Shown: positions 48,318-59,560, counted from the first letter of the stretch. The stretch is DNA of 64,000 bases from Tipula vernalis (GCA_958295665.1 OY282560.1:192450061-192514060), one strand, 5' to 3'. Numbers and translations: made by a program. Notes: generated by a model from the sequence alone, not told the origin.

Positions 48318-48650
48318 TTATCCAATTTCCTTACCCAATAACAATGTATTGGCGCCGCTATCTAACTGTCCAATATAAATTTCATCTACTATTTTTAATT
48401 GGATGTATGGTCGATCGTCTCCGTGCGTAGATATTAGGGATTCAGAAATATTTTGTTTACGAATTCGACGGTCCTTCCAGTACAGCGTACTATGGTGCAA
48501 TTGGAATAAATAAGATCCCTTTGGATGCCTACTCATGTTCAATGTTTGCGATGACTTATTAGAAAAATAAGTTGGTGTTTTATTTACGGGCGGTTGAATA
48601 ATTCCGGGTTTGTTTTCGACGCCGTTTCTACCTGGTTGTTCTTCTGAGAG
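48318..48650 (-). pseudogene. Gypsy-type aspartic protease fragment, minus strand
   Basis: The minus-strand frame ends with R-P-Y-I-Q-L-K-I-V, Y-I-G-Q-L-D-S-G-A-N-T-L-L-L-G, a retropepsin active site of the L-D-S-G-A type. The preceding about 70 residues are Ser/Lys/Asn-rich as in a gag-protease linker. It belongs to a lineage different from the plus-strand element that begins beside it at about 48655, so the junction joins two unrelated retroelements head to head. Confidence 0.7.
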
Positions 48651-48654
48651 ATGC

Positions 48655-49240
48655 AATTTTTTCAACAGAAATCAAAAATTATACGAGCCATTTGAGGACG
48701 TTTACCAAAATTTAAGGGCTATGGCGGAACAATGTGGGCTCAAAGCGGAAATTGACGCGCTAATCAGAGATAGATTGGTGTTTGGTATCCGGGAGACAAA
48801 TTTAAAGGAAAAATTTATAAAATAAGGCAACCCTGCACTACAGGATGTAGTGGATAGATGTCGTATAGAAGAGAGAACGCGAAAGCAAGCTGCCGAAGTA
48901 TTAAAACCAGCTGAGGTAGCGGAAATAAAAGGTACCAATAATTATAGAAATATACAAAATGATTGTAATCGTAAATTAAATAGTAATTTTAATCATAATT
49001 ATAGTAACAATAAAAGTAATAATGCAATTAGAATAAAGCAAGGTGTTAAAAATCAGAGCAATTGTGACAAATCCGGGTTTGCACAATCAAGAGACGGGTT
49101 TGTTTGCCGAAGATGCGGTGGAAAGCATGAAAATGGGAAGTGCCCTGCATATAACATGCGCTAGGTGTCATTCAAAGCATCACTATACAAAATGCTGTCG
49201 AGCAAAAAATGTAAATGTTGTGGAGCTTGATTGTCAAAAC
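48655..49240 (+). pseudogene. mag-like gag
   Basis: F-N-R-N-Q-K-L-Y-E-P-F-E-D-V-Y is the capsid C-terminal helix region. It is followed by C-G-L and R-D-R-L-V-F-G-I-R-E (conserved R-D-R-x-V-x-G-I), a stop, then an Asn/Lys-rich linker. Two zinc knuckles close it: C-R-R-C-G-G-K-H-E-N-G-K-C and C-A-R-C-H-S-K-H-H-Y-T-K-C. A frameshift near 49160 lies between the two knuckles. The capsid N-terminal half is missing. Confidence 0.85.
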
Positions 49241-49600
49241 CTTGATTATGACAGCCTTAAATGTCAGAATCTTGATTATGAAAATGAAAATCATTATATA
49301 GAAGTAATTGAAGTGGAAATTGATACTATTACCGATAAAAGAAGATGGTTCGAAAAATGTTTTATAAAGAATTTTGAATTAAATTTTAAAATAGACACAG
49401 GCTCTGAAGTTAATGTTTTACCTTTAAAAATTTTGAATAATTTGAATGATAATTATTAAATAGAAAAAGCTAATGTGATTTTGAGGACTTTCGGGGGATC
49501 GAGAATTGTGCCATATGGTATGGTTTAATTGGAAATAAGGCGTGCTAATTTATAAAGTTTAGAAAATTGTATAGTAACAGATTCAGATGTTACCCCTACA
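49241..49600 (+). pseudogene. mag-like aspartic protease
   Basis: F-K-I-D-T-G-S-E-V-N-V-L-P is the active site; L-R-T-F-G-G-S-R-I follows after a stop at 49459. An acidic linker with a twice-repeated L-D-Y motif precedes it. The enzyme would mature the polyprotein; here it is broken. Confidence 0.85.
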
Positions 49601-50340
49601 ATGGGATTAAAGGCCATAGGAAAATTTGAGTTGATTAAAAATGTTAATAAAATTCAAAAAGGGGAAAAACAATTTATAAAAGAAAACAAAACGGTATTTA
49701 CAGGACTAGGTAGATTTCCGGGGAAGTTAAAATTAGTATTGAAGGAAAATTCAAATCCAGTGACAAGACCTCTTGGAAGAATTCCAATAGCACTACGTGA
49801 AAAGGTAAAAGAAGCATTGGACAATTTAGAACGGACAGGAATAATAGAAAAATTATCTGAACCGACAGAATGGATTAGCAATCTCGTAGTAGTACAAAAA
49901 CCGAACAGAAGCTTAAGACTTTGCTTAGACCCAAAATTTTTAAACGAGGCAATAAAAAAAGATTAATATGAAATCCCAAAATTAGAAGACATAACTACTA
50001 AATTAGCGGGTGTCGAGGTGTTTACAGTTTTAGACTGGAAGGATGGGTTCTACAAGATCGAACTGAATAACAACTCGAAAAGTCTTTGCGCTTTTAGTAC
50101 ACCTTTTGGTTGCTACAACTTTAGGAGATTACCCTTTGGAATAAATATAGCCCCAGAGACGTTTCAAAAATTAAACGAGAAAAATTTCGGAGATATTCTC
50201 GGAATTCACATTTACATAGATGACTTGTTAGTGACTGGGCAAACGGAAGAAGAACACGATCGTAATTTAAATAAAGTAATTGAGAGAGCTTAAAAATTAA
50301 ATATAAAATTTAATCAAAATAAAGTTCAGTACAGAATACA
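49601..50340 (+). pseudogene. mag-like reverse transcriptase
   Basis: Motifs: E-K-V-K-E-A-L-D-N-L-E-R-T-G-I-I, W-I-S-N-L-V-V-V-Q-K-P, L-R-L-C-L-D-P-K-F-L-N, a stop. Then F-T-V-L-D-W-K-D-G-F-Y (first catalytic aspartate), F-G-C-Y-N-F-R-R-L-P-F-G-I, Y-I-D-D-L-L-V-T-G (active site), E-E-E-H-D-R-N-L. Only two stops interrupt it. The sequence leaves RT at the thumb (K-V-Q-Y-R) and jumps straight to the integrase, so the connection and RNase H domains, several hundred codons, are deleted. Confidence 0.92.
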
Positions 50341-51060
50341 ACAAGTCAGGGAGAAATATTTTGTGATGAAGGACTGGTTTATTTGGGAGAACGAGTAATG
50401 GTGTCTTTCAAATTAAGACGAGAAATGATAGAGTCACTCCACAAGGCACTTATGGGAATTACAAAAACTAAACAGAGAGCAAGAGAAATATTATACTGGA
50501 CGGGCATGGATTCGGACATCGAGGATTATATAAGCGAATGTAGAACGTGTGAGAAATTTCATATATCGAATACAAAGGAGCCGTTGATCTCGCATGAAAT
50601 ACCAAATTTACCTTTCGAAAAGATTGCATATGATATTATGCAGGTAGGAGTTAGTGAATACTTGGTTGTTACAGATTACTATAGCAAGTAGCTTGAAATT
50701 ATTCCGTTGAAAAACAAACAGTCAACCGAAATCATTGATAAAATTAAAAATGTATTTACCACTCACGGAATTCCAAAAACGATGATCTGTGACAATATGC
50801 CGTTTGCATCTATAGAAATGCATGCATTTAGTGAAAGTTGGGAATTTAAAATTAAAACATCGAGCCCCACGTACCCTAGATCTAATGGTCAAACAGTCAA
50901 ATTGCAAAGAATTTAGTGAAAAAGTCGATGGAGGATAATAACGATTTAAATTACAGTTTACTGGAGTATCGAAATCATCCTGTGGCTAAATTAGGTGCTT
51001 CGCCCTCACAACTATTCCTTAGTCGTCGAACTCGAACGAAAATTTCAATAAAAACAGAAC
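50341..51060 (+). pseudogene. mag-like integrase
   Basis: L-V-Y-L-G-E-R-V-type start, then L-H-K-A-L-M-G-I-T-K-T-K-Q-R-A-R and C-R-T-C-E-K-F (zinc finger). I-A-Y-D-I-M-Q-V-G carries the first catalytic aspartate, and V-V-T-D-Y-Y-S-K follows before a stop. H-G-I-P-K-T-M-I-C-D-N-M-P-F has the second aspartate. S-P-T-Y-P-R-S-N-G-Q carries the start of the glutamate motif, after which the frame shifts. L-L-E-Y-R-N-H-P-V is the following conserved helix. Confidence 0.9.
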
Positions 51061-51608
51061 TACTTATACCTAGAGTCGAGCTCAACGAGTAAACAAACTC
51101 AAGGAGAACCAGTCAAATGCAAAAAAATATTGTGATGATAGAACAAAACAAAGACCAGATTTCGTATTGGGACAGTCGGTACACAGTAGTGTACAAGAAA
51201 AGCAAAACGTGGGAGCCAGCCCAAATAATAAACAAATATGATAGTCCGCGATCTTATGTAATAAAAATGAAGAAGGTTGAATTATTAGAAGGAATTTTTT
51301 TCATTTAAGAAAGTCAAATAGAAGACCTCAATTTAGAAATGAACTGGACGATACAAGAAAGAGTGTACACATGATTTAGGTATAGGACAACGGAATATGG
51401 AACAAAGTACATATTCACATATTGACAATGATAGGGTTACAGTCAACGAAGACAGGGTGACTAGGTCCGGGCGGATAACTCGTCAACCCCGAAGGTTAGA
51501 TGATTACATTAGATATTAAGTAATTTTGGGTTATTATATTTAAGGGGGAAGGTAATAAGGATAATTAATTGATTAATTAAAAAAAAAATGAGTTTAAATT
51601 GATTTGTA
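51061..51608 (+). pseudogene. mag-like pol C-terminal tail
   Basis: W-D-S-R-Y-T-V-V-Y-K-K-S-K-T-W-E-P-A and S-Y-V-I-K form the small beta-rich module found after the gypsy integrase core. Downstream R-S-G-R-I-T-R-Q-P-R-R is the basic end. A first purine run (TTTAAGGGGGAAGG) lies at about 51539. Confidence 0.75.
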
Positions 51609-51838
51609 TAAGGGGGAGATGTAGTGAAGTTAGTATTAATCTAAAATAAACTAAAGGCTAATCTTAAATACTAAATGAACACACCCTAGTATGAACGCAA
51701 CCAATAGTCATAAGAAGACATGTTGTATTTTTATGTAATGAACTTTTTTCTGTAATCAATGATTTTTATGTTAATAAATTAATAATATAAAGTTACTTAG
51801 TAACAGGTTGAGTTTTAATAAATACCGCTGGACACAAC
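51609..51838 (+). repeat. Polypurine tract and candidate 3' LTR of the mag-like element
   Basis: AAGGGGGAGA is followed directly by TGTAGTGAAGTTAG at 51620. The block contains AATAAA-type signals (51773, 51818) and could end at CACAACA near 51838. Without the 5' LTR the right boundary is a guess. Confidence 0.5.
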
Positions 51839-54070
51839 AATACAGACATCACTAGTAGTATTCAAAGCAGACCACTTATTAGAAATTTGGTGAGAATCAA
51901 TAGGCGATGTATGAACAGTAGGAGGTAAAGTGGCCATAAACCCTGCTTGTGACAATGGTTGCCAAACCTGTTCGGTCATGTCCAAAGAATGCACTGACTC
52001 AGTAATTGGCACATTAGTTCAGGTACGAATCCCGTTCTAAGCCATGTATCTTCATAGGCGATGCACTTGAATTCTTGAAAACATTCCCTTAACAGCGTGC
52101 GAAAATTAAAAAAAAATTAGACGAAAATTAAAGAAATACATTTTATAAAAATTAATTTATTAACCAAAATTTAATAAGAAATGAGAAAACAACTTAACGT
52201 AATTCAAAAAAATTAAGAATATATAATTAGAATTAATATAATTAAATTGAAATGGAAAGCAAAAAAAAAAATTAATAATAATTATTTATAATTAAAATAC
52301 AAAAATGTATAATTAAAACTGATACAAATATATAAGTAATAACTAATTATTTGATAATTATAATATTTTTCGGAGCAAATTAAATTAAGTGGTGGTTTTC
52401 TGGTCATCCGATGAATTTCCGTCAAGGCTATACTCAGAAAATCTGTTGCAAACTTAATTTATTGGTAGACATCTATGTTCAAAATGCAATATGGTAGGTT
52501 GGGCGCCAGATATCTCGCACGAGTTCGTGAAAACTAAAACGAACAGATCCTTCCCGAGATCAAATATTTTATCCTAATCATATACTTCCGGAACATCCAT
52601 CCATGAAAAAAAAACCCATGTGGTTTTGATTTCCAATCGAAAAGGGCTTCCCGAAACAATCGAGTGATGAATTTTAGCCGATATTACTCGTTTCTTACAA
52701 TAATAGCGGAAATCCACGACCGTTTAACAAATTTTTAAATTATAATGACCATTCGGTAATTCTTTTTTATTTCCCCACACAAAAATTTTTTATTTATTTA
52801 TTAAGTTGAGTTTTTATCTTTTATTTTTACTTTTTTTTATAAATAAAGTTTAGATTTAATGTTTTTCTCTATTATTAACAACTTATTTACACCACTTATG
52901 TTATAAAAAATATTTGAATATCCAAAACACAAAAAATATATAAATAAAGAAATTCCGGCTAATTCTTCCGATCTCCAAATTAACCACTCGGCTTGAACTC
53001 AAAAAAAAAACTTCTCGTGTTTGTAATGGCTCCGGTTTATATAAGCATTCCATTTAACATGCCGGATGTATCTATCCTCGTCTAACTTCTATGGCCATTC
53101 CATCAAAGAATCCATTGAAGCTTATCTTCATCTGTACTGGTACATTCAGTGCATTTTTTCGAAATAATTATTGAATAAACCAAAAACAAATAAGGTTTGC
53201 TATTTGGTTGTAAACTCGGACTGAGCTTGGTCCGACCAACGACATCTATTTAAATGGTAAAACAAAAATCCGATACCAAATTCCAAACAAAACACCAATA
53301 TCTACCATAAAGTTTAAATTTAAATTTTCGTGAGTGAAATTATTTTTCATTAAAGCTTATTATCTATGGACATGAAACAAATCGAAAATAAATTTATTTT
53401 ATTACCTTTTATGACATATGTAGGAATCATAAAAATATTACAAAACTCGATATTAAATATCCAAACCGCCAAAATATTATGATTACCATTGCCTAAGTGA
53501 TAATTGGAACCTTACAAACTCGATTTTTAACTTATCCTAGGTAATTGTAGGGTTTCACTCGATTAGTGTACAATACCACTCTTTTGAAATATAGTTAAGG
53601 ATGTAATGAAGATCATTGAGTAGTCTTTGTGTCGATATATTTTCTGAGCTGTCTGGAATATATGGGTCCACTCAAGTTAAAAATCTTTTAATGTGTATGA
53701 CATTTGGAGTACCATTATAGCTTATGTCTCATTTTTATATTGATTTTTGCGAACCGTGATTAAAATGACTCGAATCAGGATAATTAAAACGAGGAGATGC
53801 TGCAATTCTAATCGTTATAACTAAGAATTAATTACACCCACTCGCACCCACTTATATGACATGCGTCTTTGTAGTTTACCCTAAATACAATAATTTGTAA
53901 CTTTATTGTTCGTCTACTACACTGGAAGTTTCTCTGATAGAATTTTGAGTTTGCGTAGTAACCATGTCCTGGCTTTGCTAAGAAATAGATTATAATTTCA
54001 ACCAAATAAATTACGAAGTGTTTTATGAAAATATTGAGTATTGTACGAACCCTAGTGAATTAGTTTGTGA
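51839..54070. other. Mostly AT-rich interval
   Basis: A minus-strand frame of 65 residues (51815-52012, Ser/Thr/Pro-rich, with W-Q-P-L and W-S-A-L) has protein-like composition but no family match. The remainder is AT-rich. 53500-54070 may contain the LTR/leader of the BEL element that starts at about 54075, but no repeat partner was found. Confidence 0.45.
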
Positions 54071-54074
54071 GCAA

Positions 54075-55180
54075 TGTCGTAGCTAGAAGCCAAAAATAAA
54101 CGCCGTTCTAACATCAAAAGTTCGTTGACGAAAATATTTAATCACGTGCAGTCCTACAAAAATGTTGAGGAATCCCAATTGGATCTTGAGCAGCTCAAGG
54201 TTAGATTACGACGTGTAAAGGGATTATTATCGGAATTTCATGAGATTGAAAATGTGATAAATGAATTAAATAATAAAGATGAAAGCCACCAAGATGAATT
54301 TGAGGACAAATACTATAAAACGGTCGCAGATTTGAACCGACTAATTCGACGAGCAAACATGGTTTCCGGAAATATGTCGTTCGATTTGAATGATACTCAG
54401 GGAGAACATTCAAAAGGCGCAAATATTGAAGTCAAACTACCGAAGATTAGTATAGCTTAATTTTACGGCAGTTATACAGAGTGGCAATCATTATATGATT
54501 TGTTCGCTTCCACGATCCAGGAGAATCCAAATTTAAACCACGGACAAAAATTCCAATATTTGAAGGCATTTTTGAGAGATCACGCCGCTACCCTTTTAAA
54601 AAACCTTCCCATTTCAGACGCAAATTACATTGAGGCGTTAAACAAGCTGAAGAATCGATATGATAGAAAAAGGTACACCGTACAATCATTCATTAAAAGT
54701 TTTATAGATATAATCAATATCACAGCATATTCGGAAGTTAATGGACACAGTAGAGGAAGTTATCTGTGGACTAAAGGCTATCGGACCTGAAGCAGAATCT
54801 AGAGACCGTGGCTAGTTTTCATATTGATCCGAAAACTAGATGAAGAAACGAGAGACAAATGGGCAACCGAGACATCGAACAATGAGTTTCCAACTTGTCA
54901 ATCACTAATCGATTTTTTTATGAAAAGAACTGATGCTTTGGATTCAGTCAAGGGATACTCGCGAAAAACAATGGTCCAAACGAAATCAATTGCAAAAACA
55001 TTAACCAATGCCATGATGTCGTGTTCCTTGTGCCAGAAATATTGTCCTCCTCTATTCATGTGCTCAAAATTCAAGAAATGGACCGTTGAGAAACGAATAG
55101 AGTCAGTAAATACCGAAAATCGTTGCTTCAACTGTTTCGGTGAGTCGCATATCACATTCCGTGAGTACCATCTATAACCA
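54075..55180 (+). pseudogene. BEL gag
   Basis: Translation from ATG-TCG at about 54077 has an early stop. It then reads a long coiled segment (Q-L-D-L-E-Q-L-K-V-R-L), L-P-K-I-S-I-A, F-Y-G-S-Y-T-E-W-Q-S-L-Y-D-L-F (the F-x-G-x-x-x-x-W-x-x-F-x-x-x-F motif of BEL gag, DUF1759-like) and K-F-Q-Y-L-K-A-F-L. I-R-K-L-D-E-E-T-R-D-K-W and L-I-D-F-F-M-K-R follow. C-S-L-C-Q-K-Y-C and C-F-N-C-F-G-E-S-H are zinc-binding motifs at the end. Three stops or frameshifts (54458, 54788, 55177) divide it. Confidence 0.9.
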
Positions 55181-55500
55181 AAGTTAACCCTGTGCGAAAA
55201 ACTGATTGGTTAGCGTATTAATGTGTTTTGTCTCTAATATTAGCTGATGTAAGTCCACAGTCAAAATCCAAAATCGACTTACTTATCGGATCAGCTCGGA
55301 TGGATATTGACGGGGAATATATCACAAGCACAACACTCGAATCAATGCAATACCATAATCGTTGATAATGACATGTTAGATAACACCTTGAGAAGTTTCT
55401 GGGAATCCGAAGAGGTTTTTAAGTCGATTCCATTATTACCTGAACATCAGATCTGGAAAAGAGCTTTTTAAAACGACTACCACCAAATTAGAAGACCAGC
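55181..55500 (+). pseudogene. BEL protease remnant
   Basis: S-K-I-D-L-L-I-G-S-A-R-M (about 55265-55305) is the equivalent of the I-D-x-L-I-G-A-D motif after the protease. The catalytic D-S-G region itself is missing, so a deletion removed most of the protease. Confidence 0.65.
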
Positions 55501-55764
55501 AGCACTACATGGTGAAGTTGCGTTTTAGACCAGATTCCAATCCATTAAATAAATCATTGAGTATCGCTATCAAACGATTACGCGGTATGGAGCGGAAATT
55601 TATGAAAAATCCTAATTTGCTAGAGCAATACGTTGACTTCATGGAGGAGTATAGGCGACTGGGACATATGGAAGAAGTGGATCCACCAAAACATCCATTG
55701 GATTATATGTACCTACCACATCACGAAGTTTGGAAAGAAACGTCTACAACGATAAAATTGCGTG
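55501..55764 (+). pseudogene. BEL RT entry region
   Basis: The frame carries V-K-L-R-F-R-P, L-R-G-M-E-R-K-F-M-K-N-P, Y-R-R-L-G-H-M-E-E-V, Y-L-P-H-H-E-V-W-K-E-T-S-T-T-I-K-L-R-V, the standard lead-in to the BEL RT domain. It is cut right after K-L-R-V by Tc1-like sequence. Confidence 0.92.
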
Positions 55765-57298
55765 TTTTTTGCTAAAATTACAAAACTTTTGAAAGCAATT
55801 GGCTTATTGTTTCATTTTAAATTCATGCATGACCTAATTTTTTGAAAAAAAAAATGTACCTGCAATTTAGGGGGAAAACCCGAAAAATGCCAAAATTTTC
55901 AAAATACGCTGATTGGAGTTAAAGTAATGGAATAAATTAAACACTTATTATTTAATTTTTTTTTTGTTTTTTACTGATTTATAGAAATTCTATCTTTAAT
56001 ATTAATATTTTGTTGGACCGCCATTTGCTTTTATTACAGCGATACAGCTCTGATTTATTGAATTTGATAAATTTTTCAAAGCCGTAGAAGGCATGGATTC
56101 CCAAATCGTCATTAACAAACTTTTTCAAGCTTGAATTGATGCTGGGCGCTTTCTTGCTACTTCTAGCTTCATTATAGACCAAATATTTTCTATGGGATTT
56201 AAGTCTGGACTGTACGGGAGCCAGCCCAACACATCGATATTTTTTCTGCGAAGTGCTTTTTTACCTTTAAATGAAGAGATAGGAAAAAAAAATAAGTTTT
56301 TAGCAAATTATTTATGTTTATCTGAAAGCCAATTTTTCTATCTACAATTCAAAATGAATAAATCACAACTTTGGCGCTAAGGCACGGAGCGTTGTCCTGT
56401 TGAAAAATAAATCTGCAAGTCTCGTAAAAAAGCTTTAACAAAGAAGGCTCAAATTCGTTATGTAGGACCTGCAGATAAACAGCTGCTATAATTTTGGAAC
56501 TAATGAAGCACAATCGACCGGTTTAACTTCCAGAAAGGCATACCGAGACAATAACTCCTTCATTTTTCGGTGGAAGTCTTAAAAGACATCCGATGCTAAG
56601 CCTCTCGCGAGATTCTCTCCTTATGAGAATTCTTCCATCTCCAACATGCAGCCTGAATTTTGATTCATCGGAGAAAATCACATCATTCCACATCTCTTGA
56701 GTCCAAGAAACATGCTCCTGGGCCCATAGCAAACGTTTCTTTTGTCACTCGTAATGTGAACTCAGGCTTATGGACTGGTTTAAGTGCTTTCAAACCAGCT
56801 TTAACAAGTTTTTTTCTCACTACGCTGGCTGAAATCTGCTTTCCCGTTGCTCGCTCAAGATCCCCTCTTATGTCCGATGAAGTTTTAAAACGGTTTCGAC
56901 GACATTGTAGTATTAAAAATTTTAAAATCTCTAAAAATTTATCAAATTCAATAAATCAGAGGTGTATCGCTGTAATAAAAGCAAATGGCGGTCCAACAAA
57001 ATATAATTATTAAAGATATAATTTCTATAAATCAGTAAAAAACAAAAAAAAAATTAAATAATAAGTGTTTAATTTATTCCATTACTTTAACTCCAATCAG
57101 CGTATTTTGAAAATTTTGGCATTTTTTGGGTTTTCCCCCTAAATTGCAGGTACATTTTTTATTTTCAAAAAATTAAGTCATGCATGTATTTAAAATGAAA
57201 CAATAAGCCAATTGCTTTCAAAAGTTTTGTAATTTTAGCAAAAAAATACTCCAATTTGTAACAAAATATGTTTGCCCAATTTTTTTTTACCAGCACTG
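55765..57298 (-). mobile_element. Tc1-like DNA transposon with 310-bp inverted arms
   Basis: The arms 55765-56076 and 56933-57246 are inverted copies at roughly 95% identity by eye. The right side extends a further 52 bp to a canonical Tc1-type terminus: read inward, TA then CAGTGCTGGTAAAAAAAA. The left side lacks that outer 52 bp, and BEL sequence begins directly there, so the left terminus and a few tens of bases of BEL were lost together. The inner 75 bp of both arms include the last 25 codons of the transposase, so the right arm is an inverted duplicate of the 3' end. TA at 57299-57300 abuts BEL. Confidence 0.88.
56002..56895 (-). pseudogene. Tc1-like transposase (N-terminus missing, broken)
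   Basis: From N to C: I-S-A-S-V-V-R-K-K-L-V-K-A-G-L-K-A (end of the DNA-binding domain), W-A-Q-E-H-V-S-W-T-Q-E-M-W, V-I-F-S-D-E-S-K-F (first catalytic aspartate). F-I-F-Q-Q-D-N-A-P has the second. An AT-rich insertion of about 110 bp follows. Then V-L-G-W-L-P-Y-S-P-D-L-N-P-I-E-N-I-W (catalytic glutamate) and the C-terminal L-S-N-S-I-N-Q-S. The D/D/E set of Tc1 is thus present but in three frames. The first about 60 codons, with the first helix-turn-helix, are replaced by the inverted arm. Confidence 0.9.
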
Positions 57299-57299
57299 T

Positions 57300-58235
57300 A
57301 TATTCACAGGGCCAATGCTGCAAAATTTATTAGTAGATATCCTGCTATGTTTTCGTGTGTACAAAATTGTCTTTACCGCAGATGCTGAAAAAAGATATCG
57401 GCAGATACGGATACATCCGAGCGATCGCCTATTTCAACGAATAGTATGGCGCGAAACACCGACTGCACCAATAAGGCATTTTGAATTAAAGACGTTAATA
57501 TATGCAATTTCTTCAGCACCATATTTAGCAACAAGAGTTATCCACCACATCGCCGAGGATAATCGTAACAAATATCCAGGAGCATCACAGATTTTACAGA
57601 GAGACCCATATATAGACGATTTATTAACTGGAACACATTCAATACCTGAAGCAACCCAATTAGCAGAAAAATTTTCACATATAATGAGGCAATCTGGATT
57701 CAATCTCTGGAAATGGTCATCGAATTCGTGAAAATAAGTTACTCAAAATGAATGTAGCTGAGTCTTTTTCACCACAATCAAAGATAATTTGTGAAGATGT
57801 CAATGAAATCAAGGTGTTGGGGTTGCAGTGGCAGCGAACAGCAGATAAATTCACTTACCACGTCACTCTAGAAGGGAGCATGCCTACCACGAAGCGCGCA
57901 ATACTATCCGAAGCCTGTCGGGTTTTTGATCATCTGGGCCTCTTATCACCATACGTAATAAAAATAAAGAGTTTTTTTAAAACATTGTCGCTGCTAGATG
58001 TGCAAAGGGACGACAAACTACTAGGCAAAATTCAAAACCAATGGAAAACCATTAGAGAGGAAGCTGACCAAATCTCAACCCTGACGATACCTAGGTGGCT
58101 TTTTATGACCAATGGAGAAGAACATCAATTGCATGGATTTTGCGACTCCAATGAGATGGCATTTGCACCGTGTACTTACGAACGTACTACAATGGCAGTT
58201 TTGTTACCTTATAGCGTTGTGTTATAGCGGCAAAA
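57300..58235 (+). pseudogene. BEL RT core and thumb
   Basis: Resumes with I-F-T-G-P-M-L-Q and F-T-A-D-A-E-K-R-Y-R-Q-I (first catalytic aspartate), then R-H-F-E-L-K-T-L-I-Y-A, A-P-Y-L-A-T-R. D-P-Y-I-D-D-L-L-T-G (active site) and L-W-K-W-S-S-N, where a stop occurs, come next. The following frame gives V-L-G-L-Q-W, K-R-A-I-L-S-E-A-C-R-V-F-D-H-L-G-L-L-S-P and I-P-R-W, the BEL thumb. H-G-F-C-D-S-N-E-M-A-F-A starts RNase H. Only one stop and one shift affect about 300 codons. Confidence 0.93.
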
Positions 58236-58600
58236 ACAAAGGTTGCGCCTTTTAAAAATATATCTTTAACCCGGTTAGAATTGAATGGTGCTTTGCTGTT
58301 GGCTCGCCTAATAAAACATGTCCAAGCAGTTTTGTGTATTCTAGATTCCCAGTTATTTGGATGGACTGATTCCACTATCGTTTTGGATTAGCTTTCCGAA
58401 CCACTACGCAGATGGAAAACATACAGATTGCGCTACAAGAGGTTTGAGTCCGAAGGAATTAAAGAGCCATACACTCTGGTGGAATGGACCAGAATTTTTA
58501 AGCCAAGGCGCTGAAAACTGGCCTAATATTCAAAAAACAGAAACTGCAAATCAGCCAGAACGAAAAAATATAATAAAAGTTATGACCACCACCTGTTTAG
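58190..58600 (+). pseudogene. BEL RNase H region
   Basis: K-T-K-V-A-P-F-K-N-I-S-L-T-R-L-E-L-N-G-A is read between 58235 and 58300 in a different frame from the preceding domain. L-F-G-W-T-D-S-T-I-V-L follows (acidic motif) and then a stop. A linker with H-T-L-W-W-N-G-P-E-F-L is the typical W-W-x-G-P-x-W-L element before the integrase. Confidence 0.85.
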
Positions 58601-59560
58601 ATGTATCGAACCCACTAATTCAAGACTTATGCAGCGCGAATTCTAGTTATGATAAGGTTATACGTATATTGATGAACATCCGAAAATTTTATTATTTATG
58701 TTGCAAGGAAAAAACTGAATCAATCAACCAAACTTAATATGATTGGCAAGCGGCAGAAACCAAAATTTGTAGGTTTTCACAACTACAAAATTATAAGGAA
58801 GAAATCAGAGAATAAAGGCAACACAGTTTCGAGTAAGAGCACAACCAAATTATTAAATCCATTTGTTGACAAAAGGGGAATTTTGCGAGTGAGTGGTCGA
58901 ATTGACAAATCGATTGCACCTTGCAGAAATTTGATCAAATCAATAGTGCGCAAGTGTGTCTATTGCATTAAACAACGCCCCCAAACCGAGAGCCAGCTAG
59001 TAGGTGGAGAGAGTAGAATTGATTCGACCGTTTTTAAAAATAGGCTTGGATTTTGCAGGTCCTATAAAAACCTATTTGAAACGCGGACAAGGTCAACGAG
59101 CAGAAAAGGCCTACATATACAACTCGTAGGTAATTTATCAACCGATACATTTTTTGCGCGCAGGGGTGTTTGTACTAATGTATTTTCAGACAACGGTACC
59201 AATTTTCAGGGTGCATCTAGAAAGTTAAAGGAAATAAATATGTTTCTTAAAAATAATGTACAACTAATTACCAATTCTATTTTTCAAAGATATCAGGTTA
59301 CTTGGCATTTTATACCACCATACGCTCCTTATTTCGAAGGCGTGATGAATTCTAGACCGTTGTGCGTTTTATCCGAGGATGAAATGGACCCATTAACACC
59401 GGCGCATTTCCTGATTGGACTACAATACCACAGCGTATGTCCACGAAGTGATGGACGAGTTCGCGTCGCCGAAATCAAAACAGTCCAAGGCACTATGCGA
59501 CGATCCATCACAAAGCTCTGTCGTTTACCAGTAAATTAAATACCATCCGGTATTCAAGGC
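58600..59560 (+). pseudogene. BEL integrase
   Basis: N-P-F-V-D-K-R-G-I-L-R-V-S-G-R-I opens the region, and C-V-Y-C-I-K-Q-R is the zinc finger with its histidine half deleted. L-G-F-C-R-S-Y-K is a decayed first catalytic block. L-S-T-D-T-F-F-A-R-R-G and F-S-D-N-G-T-N-F-Q-G-A carry the second aspartate. W-H-F-I-P-P-Y-A-P-Y-F-E-G-V is the third block, followed after a small deletion by N-S-R-P-L-C and P-L-T-P-A-H-F-L-I-G. One frame stays open for about 265 codons. Integration is impossible without the first catalytic block. Confidence 0.9.

Larger units (their letters stand above)
48655..51838 (+). mobile_element. mag-like Ty3/gypsy element, 5'-truncated, RNase H deleted
   Basis: Order: gag, protease, RT, (RNase H missing), integrase, tail, purine tract AAGGGGGAGA (51609-51619), candidate 3' LTR (51620-51838). 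The gag and double-knuckle type, and the L-G-R-I-P-I-A-L-R-E-K-V segment before RT, point to the mag lineage. The 5' LTR is gone. Confidence 0.85.

Noticed and set aside
51815..52012. A 65-residue Ser/Thr/Pro-rich minus-strand frame
   Set aside because: Protein-like in composition, but no domain, and it overlaps the candidate LTR end of the mag-like element; insufficient to call a gene.
56660..57013. A 117-residue plus-strand frame
   Set aside because: Antisense to the Tc1-like transposase and running into its inverted arm; a shadow.
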